From the NCBI GenBank assembly GCA_965216915.1, contig CBDCGS010000011.1:1674001-1738000 (forward strand): a stretch of DNA of 64,000 bases, read 5' to 3'. Below the pieces are notes generated by a model. That model worked only from the letters and a program-made list of their open reading frames with translations, did not search any database and was not told where the DNA came from. Shown in pieces: positions 7,804 through 16,574 of the stretch (the stretch's first letter is position 1; each line of letters starts with the position of its first letter). The translations under genes and the position numbers were made by a program. The DNA is from CBDCGS01 sp965216915. Its GTDB lineage: Bacteria > Pseudomonadota > Alphaproteobacteria > UBA828.

Positions 7804-9376
7804 GCGCGTCTCCGGCGACATCCAGCGGCGCCAGGAGCGTGCGGCCCGCCAGCATATCGGCGGCCTTCTCGGCGATTGCGATCACCGCGGCAATCACCGG
7901 CCCCGTCGTGATGGCTGGCATCACCGACGCGTCGACCACATAGAGGTTGTCCGTTCCCGTGACCTTGAGGTCCGCCCCGACGACCGCATCCGCGTCGCGC
8001 CCCATCCGGCATGTACCGACCGGATGGTGATGCGTGTACGCAGCGCGTTCCAAAAACGCCTCGCGCGATGCCTCGGATCGAAGATCTTCGGTCGTCGGCA
8101 GAAGCTCCTCGCCGCGCCATTCGGAAAGCGCCGCGCTGTGGCCCAGGCGGCGTGCCCAGTCCATCGCCGCGAGCGCGGTCGCGCGGTCGTGAGGATCGGA
8201 GAGATAGGCGGGATCGATGCGGGGCATCTCGTCGGGGTCGGGGGAGGTGATCGCGATCTTGCCTCGGCTCCGGGGGTGGGTGGCGCCGAACATCAGGGTA
8301 TAGGCGGAGCCGTAAGGCGGCGCCTCGAACTGCTCGGTCACCACAGGTGCGACGACGCAGGCGACCGCGATATCCGGCGTCGGCCGATCATCGTTCAGGT
8401 GAACGTAGAGCATGGATTCGGAATGCTGATACCGCGACGGCGGAACCGGCCTGGCGGCGCGATAGAGGTTTCCGCCGGCCAGCAAGTGATCGTGAAGATT
8501 GCGGCCGACACCCGGTAGATCGAGATGTGGCGCGACCCCGGCCGCCTTGAGAGCGTCGCCAGGTCCGATGCCGGAGCGTTGCAGCAAGAGCGGTGAGCCG
8601 ATGGCCCCCGCGCAGAGAACGACCGCCTTGGTCGCCGCGACCGACTGCAAACTGCCTGCCCGACGCATCTCGACCGATCGGCATGCGCCCCGCTCAAACC
8701 GGAGGGTCTCGACCTCCGCGTCCGTCACGATCGTCAGGTTCGCTCGCGCCCTCACCGCTTCCGTCAAATAGGCATCAGCCGTCGTTTGCCTCACACCGTC
8801 CCGAATCATGAGCGTGTTCAGCGTCGGACCGGCCATTTGATGGCCGTTATGGTCCATCGTCGGCGCCAAACCGTTTTCTTCGGCGGCCTTGATGAAGGAA
8901 AGGACGAGAGGATGCGGCTTGTCGGGCCTAAGCAGTTGTATGGGACCCGTCGTGCCGCGCGGTGCCCCGTCATCGATCGGCGATGTCTCGGCACGGATGA
9001 AATAGGGCAGCAATTCGCGAAAGCCCCAGCCGCTGACACCGCCGACGTTCCAGGCGTCGAAGTCGGCGGGGTGCCCCCGCATGTATGCCATCGCGTTGAT
9101 CGCGCTCGACCCGCCCAACACCTTCCCACGCGGCCAGTCGTGAACGCGCCAGCCGCAGTGCCTCTGTGGAATGGTCCGGTACGTCCAGTCGATCGAGCCG
9201 CCCGGCAACGCGGGCCATCTCAACGGATCGCGCGCGTCATCCGGCAGGTCCGCGCTCCCGGCCTCGATCAGGCACACAGTGATGCCCGGGTCCTCGCTCA
9301 GGCGCGCCGCAAGAACGCTCCCGGCGGTGCCACCGCCGACGACTACAAAGTTTGCCGTCGTCACCATCACAACCAT
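7796..9376 (-). CDS. pno: Pyridoxine 4-oxidase (GMC flavoprotein)
   Basis: The 526-residue GMC oxidoreductase has the FAD motif GGGTAG at 14-19, the PRGKVLGGSSAINAM signature near 85-100, the second GMC signature GAIGSPLLLQRSGIGP near 260, and a C-terminal active-site histidine cluster THHHPVGTCRMG. Words such as SIDWTYRTIPQ, MRGHPADFDAW, NLHDHLLAGGNLY and PPSRYQHSESM agree with my memory of Mesorhizobium pyridoxine 4-oxidase, which oxidises pyridoxine to pyridoxal with release of hydrogen peroxide. The ATG at 9376 has GGAAGG nine bases upstream; an earlier GTG at 9424 would put the operator inside the gene. It is divergent from the transaminase gene, with shared ATTGGT/ACCAAT motifs between them. 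Confidence 0.85.
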   Translation of the reverse strand: MVVMVTTANFVVVGGGTAGSVLAARLSEDPGITVCLIEAGSADLPDDARDPLRWPALPGGSIDWTYRTIPQRHCGWRVHDWPRGKVLGGSSAINAMAYMRGHPADFDAWNVGGVSGWGFRELLPYFIRAETSPIDDGAPRGTTGPIQLLRPDKPHPLVLSFIKAAEENGLAPTMDHNGHQMAGPTLNTLMIRDGVRQTTADAYLTEAVRARANLTIVTDAEVETLRFERGACRSVEMRRAGSLQSVAATKAVVLCAGAIGSPLLLQRSGIGPGDALKAAGVAPHLDLPGVGRNLHDHLLAGGNLYRAARPVPPSRYQHSESMLYVHLNDDRPTPDIAVACVVAPVVTEQFEAPPYGSAYTLMFGATHPRSRGKIAITSPDPDEMPRIDPAYLSDPHDRATALAAMDWARRLGHSAALSEWRGEELLPTTEDLRSEASREAFLERAAYTHHHPVGTCRMGRDADAVVGADLKVTGTDNLYVVDASVMPAITTGPVIAAVIAIAEKAADMLAGRTLLAPLDVAGDAHA

Positions 9377-9403
9377 GGAGCGGGACCTTCCATCCGAGGG
9401 GTT

Positions 9404-9440
9404 ACCAATCGTAATTGTGGTCACATATTGGTCACGCTAT
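9404..9440. promoter_or_regulatory. Divergent pno / transaminase operator region
   Basis: Between the two divergent starts lie ACCAAT at 9404-9409 and ATTGGT at 9427-9432, forming an inverted pair. Between them is TTGTGGTCACA at 9415-9425. The second hexamer is extended to ATTGGTCACG, which occurs twice more at 16363 and 16384 beside the regulator gene. FadR/LldR-type GntR proteins commonly bind ATTGGT...ACCAAT dyads, so this is a likely binding site for the product of the gene at 16575. Confidence 0.5.
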
Positions 9441-9469
9441 CCTCGTTCCCGACACAGGGGAACAGACAA

Positions 9470-10648
9470 ATGACCGGATCGACTGCCAAGAAACCCGTCA
9501 TAACGCTGACGGCGGGTCCCGTTCAGGCGTATCCCGAAATTCTTCAGGCGATGGCGCTGCCGCAAGGCTACGACCACGATTCGTCGTTCCAAGAAATCTA
9601 CGAGACCTGCGCCCGGAAGTGCGCCACGGCGATGCGCGTCGATGCGCCTGCGCTGATCCTTCAAGCCGAACCGGCGGTCGCCATCGAGGCAGCGGCGGCG
9701 TCGCTGATCTCGCGGAACGATACCGTCCTCAACCTCGCATCGGGCGTTTATGGCAAGGGCTTCGGCTATTGGTCCGCGCGCTATCACAAGGACATGGTCG
9801 AGATCGAGGTGCCGTTCAATGCATCGATCGACCCGGCGGATGTCGAAGAGATGTTCGCGCAACGGCCAGACATCGCCGTCGTGTCCGTCGTTCATCACGA
9901 CACGCCGTCCGGTACCGTCAATCCGGTCCGCGAGATTGGCGAGATCGTCAAGCAACACAATGCCTTGCTGCTCGTCGACGCGGTCTCCTCATTCGGCGGC
10001 ATGGACGTTCACCCGGCCGATTGCGGCGCCGATGTCTTCATCACCGGGCCCGGCAAGTGCCTCGGCGGCGTGCCCGGCGTGACGTTCGTGCACGTCAGCG
10101 ATGCCGCATGGGCGCACATGGAGGCCAATCCGGACGCGCCCGCCGCGTCGATCCTCAGCTACACGGACTGGCGCAAGGCTTGGAGCCGGGACGAGCCGTT
10201 CCCCTTCACGCCGTCGACCGCCGAAATCGGCGGCCTGAACGCGGCTATCGATCTCTATCTCGCCGAGGGGCCGGAGGCGGTTTGGGCGCGGCACGACCTG
10301 ACGGCGCGGGCCTGCCGCGCGGGCATCACCGCGCTCGGGTTGGCGCTATGGCCGGTGTCGGAAGACATCGCGGCGCCGACAACGACCAGCGTGACCGTGC
10401 CCGATGGCGTCTCGGACGACGAGGTGCTGGCCATAGCGCGCGAACGCTACGGCGTCGTCTTCTCGATGGGCCGCGGCGAAACGCTGCACAAGCTCTTGCG
10501 CATCGGCCATATGGGGCCGGCGGCGGAACCAATTTACGCGACGACGGCCATCGTGGCGTTGGGTGGCGCGATGCGGGCCTGTGGCGTCGAAGTCGATGTC
10601 GGCGCGGGCGTCGACGCGGCGATGGCGGTGATCGACGCGCGCGCTTAA
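9470..10648 (+). CDS. Pyridoxamine-pyruvate transaminase (class V)
   Basis: The 392-residue fold-type I, class V aminotransferase has LTAGPVQAYPE at its start, the cofactor-binding Asp in LLLVDAVSSFGGM (170), and the Schiff-base lysine in TGPGKCLGG at 196. The words LNLASGVYGKGFGYW, VVHHDTPSGTVNP, PFPFTPS and GPEAVWARH are shared with the Mesorhizobium pyridoxamine-pyruvate transaminase as I remember it, whose lysine is at 197. It would convert pyridoxamine and pyruvate to pyridoxal and L-alanine without a bound PLP cofactor. The stop codon overlaps the stop of the lactonase gene on the other strand. Serine-glyoxylate aminotransferase is the broader family alternative. Confidence 0.88.
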   Translation: MTGSTAKKPVITLTAGPVQAYPEILQAMALPQGYDHDSSFQEIYETCARKCATAMRVDAPALILQAEPAVAIEAAAASLISRNDTVLNLASGVYGKGFGYWSARYHKDMVEIEVPFNASIDPADVEEMFAQRPDIAVVSVVHHDTPSGTVNPVREIGEIVKQHNALLLVDAVSSFGGMDVHPADCGADVFITGPGKCLGGVPGVTFVHVSDAAWAHMEANPDAPAASILSYTDWRKAWSRDEPFPFTPSTAEIGGLNAAIDLYLAEGPEAVWARHDLTARACRAGITALGLALWPVSEDIAAPTTTSVTVPDGVSDDEVLAIARERYGVVFSMGRGETLHKLLRIGHMGPAAEPIYATTAIVALGGAMRACGVEVDVGAGVDAAMAVIDARA

Positions 10649-11454
10649 GCGTAATAGCCGTCCGGCGCCTTCAAATAGGACGGAAAGCTCTCCGGATCGT
10701 GGGAGTAGAACAGCTCGGCGTCGTGCGTCTCCGCCAATTCGTTCAGCCGCACCATCGATTGCAGGCTCGCCGTCGGATCGAGGTGGAAGCTGGAGATGCA
10801 CATCATCTCCATGTTCTTCTGGCTGTAGCAGGCGTCAGCCGTGAATAGCATCGGCCGGCGGTTCGCCAGCTCGACCATCATGCTGTAGTGGCCGACTGTG
10901 TGACCCGGCGTCTCGAACAGCCAGAGGCCCTTGGCGATCTCCTGATCGCCGGTCACCGTTTCGAACTTGGGTGTGTACATGTCGAGCGAGGGCTTCTTCG
11001 CATCCGCGCGCTTGAGCGCTTCGACGAGCTCGGGCGCGAAGCTCAGATCGGAATAGCCGAGCTTCTCGAAAGGCTGATGACACCCGCAGGCCTCCAACTC
11101 GGCGGCGTGGCATACCGTGCACGCGGTTTTCAGATGCTTGTTCCCGCCGCAGTGATCGAAATGGTAGTGCGAGTTGATGACGTAGTTGATGTCTTCCGGT
11201 TTCTTGCCGATCAGCGCCAACGCTCCCGGAATCGTTTGATCCTTGGTCTGCAGCGGTTTTTCGAACGGCAAGACCTCCATGACGTGGTCATAGTCGTACC
11301 CGGTGTCGAACAAGTACAAGCCGTCCGCATGCTCGACCAGGACAGCGTAGCAAGGGAAGCGAATGTCACCCCCAGGGCCGCGGTTCCAAAACGCGTGAAA
11401 CCCGTCAATGACCAGGCTGCCGCCGTCGAGGAGATGCACTTTGGTGTCAGTCAT
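10645..11454 (-). CDS. 4-Pyridoxolactonase (metallo-beta-lactamase fold)
   Basis: The 269-residue protein has the MBL metal motif HYHFDH with ligands H96, H98, D100 and H101, plus further ligands in TPGHTVGHYS and in the final SHDPESF. Its opening TDTKVHLLDGGSLVIDGFH and the phrase DTGYDYDHVM are those I associate with 4-pyridoxolactonase of Mesorhizobium. That enzyme is a dizinc enzyme that opens 4-pyridoxolactone to 4-pyridoxic acid. I chose the ATG at 11454 over the GTG three codons earlier because it gives the family N-terminus. It lies 33 bases after the second permease gene and is probably the last gene of the importer operon, linking uptake to catabolism. Confidence 0.88.
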   Translation of the reverse strand: MTDTKVHLLDGGSLVIDGFHAFWNRGPGGDIRFPCYAVLVEHADGLYLFDTGYDYDHVMEVLPFEKPLQTKDQTIPGALALIGKKPEDINYVINSHYHFDHCGGNKHLKTACTVCHAAELEACGCHQPFEKLGYSDLSFAPELVEALKRADAKKPSLDMYTPKFETVTGDQEIAKGLWLFETPGHTVGHYSMMVELANRRPMLFTADACYSQKNMEMMCISSFHLDPTASLQSMVRLNELAETHDAELFYSHDPESFPSYLKAPDGYYA

Positions 11455-11496
11455 ATTTGCCACGAACCGGCCGTTGCCTCGAGAGCCTGGCGGCGC

Positions 11497-12432
11497 TCAG
11501 CGCTCGCCGCGGTAGTAGGGTATCGCAAGCGCCGGCGGAAGGTAACTGTGGCGGGCGAACGCGATCAGCACCACCATCACCAAGGCGAAGGGCAGCATCT
11601 GGATGACGTCGGTCGGTATGTCGACGCCGGCGACCTGCATCGCCGTGGTCAAGGATAGGCTGGCGCCGAACAGGAAGGCCCCACCGAGCACCCAGAGCGG
11701 CCGCCCCCGCGCCAGCATCGCGAGAACGATCGCGATGAAACCGGCGCCGCCGGTCATGAACGGCAGGAACAGGCCGCCGCCGATCGTCGACAGGTAGGCA
11801 CCGCCGATGCCGGCGAGCGTTCCGTTGACGGCAAGCGCGTAGAGCCGGGTCGCGCTGACACTAACGCCGGTCGCGTCGAGGGCCGCCGGATTGTCGCCGG
11901 CAGCCTGCAGATTGAGTCCCACAATGGTGCGCCGATAGACCCAGACGAGCACCAGGGTCAGGCCCACGGCCGCATAGACGAGCCAGGAACGGTTGAAGAA
12001 GGCCTCACCCACATAAGGCAGATCGCTCAGCCCGGGAATGGCCAAGGTTTCGCTCTTGCCGAGACGCGGATAGCTCCGCGAGAACTGGAAATGATGCAGA
12101 AGGGCGGTGATCCCTTCCGCGCCGAGGGTGATGGCGATGCCGACGACGATTTGGTTCAGGCGCAGATAGACACAGAGAAATCCCATGAGCAGGCCGACGC
12201 CCAGGCCGCAAAGGCCGCCGACCAGGAACCCCAATTCGAGCGAGCCAGTGCCATAGGCCGCCGAGAACCCGGCAAAGGCACCGACGAGCATCATGCCCTC
12301 GATGCCAATATTCAGAACACCGGCTTTCTCCGAAAACTGCTCGCCGAGGCCCGCCAGCAACAACGGGAGCCCCGCCGTCACCGCGCCGAACAGGAGCGAG
12401 CCGATGAAGACCTCGGTGAGGAGCGCGGCCAT
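11497..12432 (-). CDS. BMP-type ABC importer, permease 2
   Basis: This 311-residue membrane protein has about eight to nine hydrophobic helices. It carries the diagnostic stretch EKAGVLNIGIEGMMLVGAFAG of the second permease in nucleoside/BMP-family (sugar-type) ABC importers such as RfuD/YufQ-like proteins. It follows the first permease with a 3-base gap and pairs with it in the inner membrane. The operon order is binding protein, ATPase, permease, permease, lactonase. Known relatives carry nucleosides or riboflavin; a pyridoxine-type substrate is inferred from the surrounding B6 genes. Confidence 0.85.
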   Translation of the reverse strand: MAALLTEVFIGSLLFGAVTAGLPLLLAGLGEQFSEKAGVLNIGIEGMMLVGAFAGFSAAYGTGSLELGFLVGGLCGLGVGLLMGFLCVYLRLNQIVVGIAITLGAEGITALLHHFQFSRSYPRLGKSETLAIPGLSDLPYVGEAFFNRSWLVYAAVGLTLVLVWVYRRTIVGLNLQAAGDNPAALDATGVSVSATRLYALAVNGTLAGIGGAYLSTIGGGLFLPFMTGGAGFIAIVLAMLARGRPLWVLGGAFLFGASLSLTTAMQVAGVDIPTDVIQMLPFALVMVVLIAFARHSYLPPALAIPYYRGER

Positions 12433-12435
12433 CGC

Positions 12436-13506
12436 TTAAGTGCCTTTCCGGCGCTTCCGCCAGTGATCGGCCACCTCGATCAGCGCGAAGAAAAGCATCG
12501 CCAGGGCGACCAGCACGAGGACGAAATAGGTCGGCACGTCGAGGCGGCGCGCCGCGCTTTCGCCGCCGATCATCAGGACAGCGAAGAAAAAGACGAACCC
12601 GATCACCGCGAAGCCGTTGAAACGCGCCAAAAAGACCAGCGGGATCACGAGGATGCCGTAAGCCGGGTTCCAATCGGCGCGGACATTGCCGTAGACACCC
12701 AGAATATCGACGGCGCCGCCCATGCCGACCAAGCCTGCGCTCAGCCCAAACGCCACGAAGGTGAGCAAGCGGAGCGAGAGGCCGGCGTGAACGGCGGCGC
12801 GCGGATTCGATCCGACGATCTGCAGCTTCATGCCCAAAGCGGTGTGGTTCATCATGAAGTGAACGCCGAGCACGGCCAAGAAGCTGAGCGGCAAGCCCCA
12901 GTGCACCGTCGAGCCGGCGATCTTGCCGATCCGGTCTGCAACCTCGAGCGTCGCGGTCTGCGGGACCGTGGTCGTCGGATCGTTGAACGGGATCTTGATC
13001 AGCACGTTCGCGAGACTGACGCCGAGAAAACTCATCATCAGGCTGGAAATGATCTCGTTCAGCCCGTGAACGGCCTTGAGATAAGCCGGGATGAGCGACC
13101 AGGCGGCGCCGATGACGAGAGCGACGCCAAAACAGAGAATCATCACGGCAGGGCCCGGCATGACACCGATCATCACGGGCGCCGCCGCGGCAACGCAGAC
13201 CGCGGCAAGAAGGAATTGGCCGTCTGCCCCAAGGTTCCAAAGGCCCGCCTTGAAGGCGACGATCAGCCCCGCCGCGATGAACAGAAGCGGCGCCATGCGG
13301 GTTAGCGAGCCCTGCAGCCCGGTGGGCCGGAAGATCCCCCGCTCGACGACGTAGCCGTAGTAGGCGAACGGGTCTTTGTCGAACGCCCACAACAGGATGC
13401 ATCCGACGGCGAGTGCCAGGAAGATCGGCAGCAAGACCTTGCCCGCCCCATAGGCAAGCCTCCGGAGCGCTGCGTTGCCGGATGCGGGTTCGGCGAAATC
13501 AGCCAT
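12436..13506 (-). CDS. BMP-type ABC importer, permease 1
   Basis: The 356-residue integral membrane protein contains the conserved FKAGLWNLGADGQFLLAA segment of the first permease in BMP-type importers, flanked by about ten hydrophobic helices. The ATG at 13506 is chosen because AAGGGGA lies at normal distance. It overlaps the ATPase stop by 8 bases, implying translational coupling. Together with the permease downstream it would form the heterodimeric channel. The substrate is not visible in the sequence; context points to B6 vitamers. Confidence 0.85.
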   Translation of the reverse strand: MADFAEPASGNAALRRLAYGAGKVLLPIFLALAVGCILLWAFDKDPFAYYGYVVERGIFRPTGLQGSLTRMAPLLFIAAGLIVAFKAGLWNLGADGQFLLAAVCVAAAAPVMIGVMPGPAVMILCFGVALVIGAAWSLIPAYLKAVHGLNEIISSLMMSFLGVSLANVLIKIPFNDPTTTVPQTATLEVADRIGKIAGSTVHWGLPLSFLAVLGVHFMMNHTALGMKLQIVGSNPRAAVHAGLSLRLLTFVAFGLSAGLVGMGGAVDILGVYGNVRADWNPAYGILVIPLVFLARFNGFAVIGFVFFFAVLMIGGESAARRLDVPTYFVLVLVALAMLFFALIEVADHWRKRRKGT

Positions 13507-15142
13507 GATCGCCGTCCCCTTTGGGGGCACGCGAAGCGGACGCGCCGATCATCAATCGGCCGATTTCCTCTTCCGCGCCCGCGGAGTTTTCGACGACCCC
13601 CACGATCCGCCCGTCCGTCATCACGGCGATCCGGTCGCAGGTTTGGATCAGCTCGTCGAGCTCATTGGAGATCACGAGAATCGCGGCTCTGTCCGATCCC
13701 GCACCCTCACGGATCCGCCGGCGGGCGATCAAGGTGTTCTGCAAATCGAGGCCGTAGGTCGGCTTGTTGAAGACGATGAGCTTGGCATCGGGCGCAAGCT
13801 CCCGCGCCAACAGCACCTTCTGGATATTTCCGCCGGAAAGATTGGCGATCGGCGTGTTCTCGGAGGGTGTTCTGATGTCGTGCTGTTGTATGGCGTCCCG
13901 TGCCGACGCCCGGATAGACAGCCAGCGCGTGATTCCGGTCTTCGACCAATGCGGCCGCGCGCCGATCGACTTGATCAGAAGGTTCGTCGCGACCGAATGG
14001 CTCGCGACGGTCCCTTCCCCCAGCCGCTCGTCTGTCAGATAGCGCACGCCGGCGGCGCGCCTTGCGAGGACGTCGCCCCGCGTGACATCCGTTCCGTCGA
14101 TGGTCAAACGACCGCCGGTCAACGGCCGCTGTCCCGCCAGGGCTTCGGCGAGATGCTTCTGACCGTTTCCATCGACGCCGGCGATCCCGAGCTTTTCGCC
14201 CGATCGAATCTCGAGGGACGCGCCGCGCAGCGGGCATTCACCACGAAGACCGAGCGTTGTCGCATCCGCCAAGACCACACAAGGCTGCGCGTGCACCGAG
14301 AACGTCCGCGTGTCCGCCGCCACCGAAGCCGGTGCGCCCGTGAGCACGGCGTCTTGTTCGGCTTTCTCGCGGGTGTCCGCCTCCTCGTCCTTTCCAAACA
14401 TGATCTCGACGATGCGGTCGACGATCTCGTTCTCCGAGTAGGACGTCAGCTCATCCGCCGTCATGTCGCCGACGATCTCGCCACGCCGCAGGATCGTGAT
14501 GCGGTCGGCCAGCTGATAGGCCTCCCGCAGCTTGTGGGTGATGAAGATGACGGCGACGCCGTGATCTCGGATGCGCCTCACGACGTCGAACAACTCCTGC
14601 ACGCCCTGTGGGGTCAGCATTGAGGTCGGCTCATCGAGAATGAGCGCGCGCTCGCCGTGCCACAACGCACGCATGATCTCGACCTGTTGCTGTTGACCCA
14701 GGGAGAGCCGCCCGACCTCGGCGTCCGGATCGATGTTCGCGGACAGCACGCCTGATAGCTCCTGAAACCGCTTCAGGGTCGCGAGGCGGCTGTAGCGCCT
14801 CCACCAGGGGGTGCCCAGCATGAGGTTTTCCAGGACGGTCAAGCTGCGGACGAGCAGCGTGTGTTGATAGACCGTCCCGATTCCGAGCCCGAGCGCCTGC
14901 CGTGGCGAGCCGAGGCGCACCACCGTCCCGTCGACCAGGATCTCGCCCTCATCCGGCTCCAGCATTCCGGCGAGCATGCTGATCAGAGTCGACTTTCCGG
15001 CGCCGTTCTCCCCTAGAAGGGTGTGAACGGTCGCCGGTTCGAATTCGATGGAAAGGTCGTGGTTGGCGACGACGCCGGGAAACCGCTTGGTGACGCCCCG
15101 TAGTTCGATCGTGCCGCGGTGCCTCCGCTCAGGATCAGTCAA
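13499..15142 (-). CDS. BMP-type ABC importer, dual ATPase
   Basis: The 547-residue protein has two ABC domains in one chain, as in RbsA/MglA-like and nucleoside importers. The first has Walker A GENGAGKST near 45, signature LSLGQQQQ near 147 and Walker B ALILDEPTS. The second (from about 290) has a degraded P-loop VDGNGQKHL and Walker B LIVFNKPTYGLD, but an intact LSGGNIQK signature. The second site therefore probably binds but hydrolyses ATP poorly, which is common in this family. It lies between the binding-protein gene and the first permease, with an 8-base overlap to the latter. Confidence 0.88.
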   Translation of the reverse strand: MTDPERRHRGTIELRGVTKRFPGVVANHDLSIEFEPATVHTLLGENGAGKSTLISMLAGMLEPDEGEILVDGTVVRLGSPRQALGLGIGTVYQHTLLVRSLTVLENLMLGTPWWRRYSRLATLKRFQELSGVLSANIDPDAEVGRLSLGQQQQVEIMRALWHGERALILDEPTSMLTPQGVQELFDVVRRIRDHGVAVIFITHKLREAYQLADRITILRRGEIVGDMTADELTSYSENEIVDRIVEIMFGKDEEADTREKAEQDAVLTGAPASVAADTRTFSVHAQPCVVLADATTLGLRGECPLRGASLEIRSGEKLGIAGVDGNGQKHLAEALAGQRPLTGGRLTIDGTDVTRGDVLARRAAGVRYLTDERLGEGTVASHSVATNLLIKSIGARPHWSKTGITRWLSIRASARDAIQQHDIRTPSENTPIANLSGGNIQKVLLARELAPDAKLIVFNKPTYGLDLQNTLIARRRIREGAGSDRAAILVISNELDELIQTCDRIAVMTDGRIVGVVENSAGAEEEIGRLMIGASASRAPKGDGDHG

Positions 15143-15223
15143 GGGACGCGCCTCAAGATATTCCGGGCCGGCGGGAACGAAGAGGCTCCCGCCGGCCCGC
15201 CGAAACGAACCTGCGTCTAAGGA

Positions 15224-16264
15224 TTACTCCTGTGGCGCGTTGACTGTCGACATCAATGCGCGAACCGCCTGCGCATCGGTGATCGGGTCGAGCGGCGATG
15301 CGATCAGCTTCTCGCGGCCCGCCTCGATCGCCGTCCAGACATCAGCCGGAATGTGGTCCGTTTTCAGGACGCGAACCGAATTGTCGGCGAGCTGGATCGC
15401 GTAGCTCTTCGTGCCGAAGCTGCCGTCACGAAGGTCTTCCACCATCTGCCCGTAGACCGGCGACATGTCCCAAAGCACGGACGACAGGAGATGCCCCTTG
15501 TCGAGGGATGTCTTGTCGCCGATCACGTCGATGAACCAGACCTTGCCGCCATCGACCGCCTTGGTGGTTTCAACCGCCTGGATCATCCCGAAGCTCGACC
15601 CATTGCCCTGGCCGAACACGATATCGGCGCCGGCGGCGATCACGGATTCGGTGACACGACGCCCGCCCGCGGCATCGCCATAGGCGGCCGGGCCGATCAC
15701 GGCGTAGATGATCTTGACCGTGGCGTTCTCCGCCGCGACGCCCTGCGCGAAGCCGGCCGATTGGGCGTTCCACGACGGGGGCTCACCCGAGACCACGATC
15801 CCGACGGACCCGGTGCGCGTCATCTTCGCCGCCATCATCCCGGCGAGGTAAGCGCCCTCGTGCCCATAGAGCGTGTAGTCGGCGACGAGGCCCTTCTTGA
15901 TGTCGGTCGGCCGGTCGACGATCGCAACCGGCACGCCGGTCTCCGCCGCGATCTCCGGTGCCGCGGTGTTGTAGCCGCTCGCATGGGCGATCATCAGCGA
16001 CGCGCCGTCTTCCGCGAGCTCCCGCAACGTCGGGCGAACGTCGCCATAGCCAAGCCCCTCGGCAGGCATGAACTCCAGACCGTATTTCTCGGCCACCTGC
16101 CGCGCCGCATCGACGCCCTGTTGGTTCCAACCGAAGTCGGTGCCCTGCTCGGGAACCAGGACGGCGATACTCTTCACTTCGGCGGCATGCGCGGCAGACG
16201 CCATGCCGACGGCTATGGCGGCCGCGATCAGCGACCTAGGTACCTTGGGTGAAAACCACTTCAT
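15224..16264 (-). CDS. BMP-family substrate-binding protein
   Basis: The 346-residue protein starts with a classical Sec signal (charged start, hydrophobic core to about 25, AHA cleavage site) and then shows the PnrA/BMP fold. Typical features are VLVPEQGTDFGWNQQG, a stretch around EGAYLAGMMAAKMT, and ADIVFGQGNGSSFGM. It would capture the ligand in the periplasm for the ATPase and permeases encoded just downstream. Relatives bind purine nucleosides, riboflavin or autoinducer-like compounds. An aromatic heterocycle such as pyridoxine would fit the family and the neighbourhood, but is not proven. The regulator gene and three ATTGGT words lie upstream on the other strand. Confidence 0.88.
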   Translation of the reverse strand: MKWFSPKVPRSLIAAAIAVGMASAAHAAEVKSIAVLVPEQGTDFGWNQQGVDAARQVAEKYGLEFMPAEGLGYGDVRPTLRELAEDGASLMIAHASGYNTAAPEIAAETGVPVAIVDRPTDIKKGLVADYTLYGHEGAYLAGMMAAKMTRTGSVGIVVSGEPPSWNAQSAGFAQGVAAENATVKIIYAVIGPAAYGDAAGGRRVTESVIAAGADIVFGQGNGSSFGMIQAVETTKAVDGGKVWFIDVIGDKTSLDKGHLLSSVLWDMSPVYGQMVEDLRDGSFGTKSYAIQLADNSVRVLKTDHIPADVWTAIEAGREKLIASPLDPITDAQAVRALMSTVNAPQE

Positions 16265-16574
16265 CTGTCATCTCCCTGCTGCTCACTAGCCCGACTTCAC
16301 ATGAACGCGTCGACAAGGTCAAATCGGTGGGTTCGGGCCAGGCGTCCCCACGTCGGTTTCGAATTGGTCACGGGCCTGGTGCAATTGGTCACGGTTGATC
16401 GCGGGTACCCCGGCAGATTGGTATCATGAGGGCAATCGCGCACCGAAGTCAATCGACGCCACACACCAGATTCCCCCAGGCGTATCTTTGCGGGGCCTGG
16501 GATTTGCGGTGGTGCATACTAGACGGATATAGTACCGAGACCATCCGCCAAAGGTTTCGTTACGGAAAGGTACC
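16265..16574. promoter_or_regulatory. Divergent promoter region of importer operon and regulator, three ATTGGT words
   Basis: This 310-base stretch has no convincing gene. It holds ATTGGT at 16363-16368, 16384-16389 and 16417-16422. The first two are extended to ATTGGTCACGG and lie 21 bases apart; the third continues as ATTGGTATCATG, like the site at 2554. A GGAAAGG ribosome site at 16564 precedes the regulator ATG. The arrangement suggests autoregulation of the FadR-type regulator and control of the importer operon. A short frame from 16426 across this region has no domain and overlaps the regulator, so I left it out. Confidence 0.5.

Noticed and set aside
12091..13305. A 404-codon plus-strand frame rich in His, Asp, Gln and Arg
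   Set aside because: It is the reverse reading of the two permease genes, with no signal or motif.
13499..15142. Degenerate second Walker motifs as evidence of a broken transporter
   Set aside because: Asymmetric ATP sites are common in this ABC family and the rest of the gene is intact.
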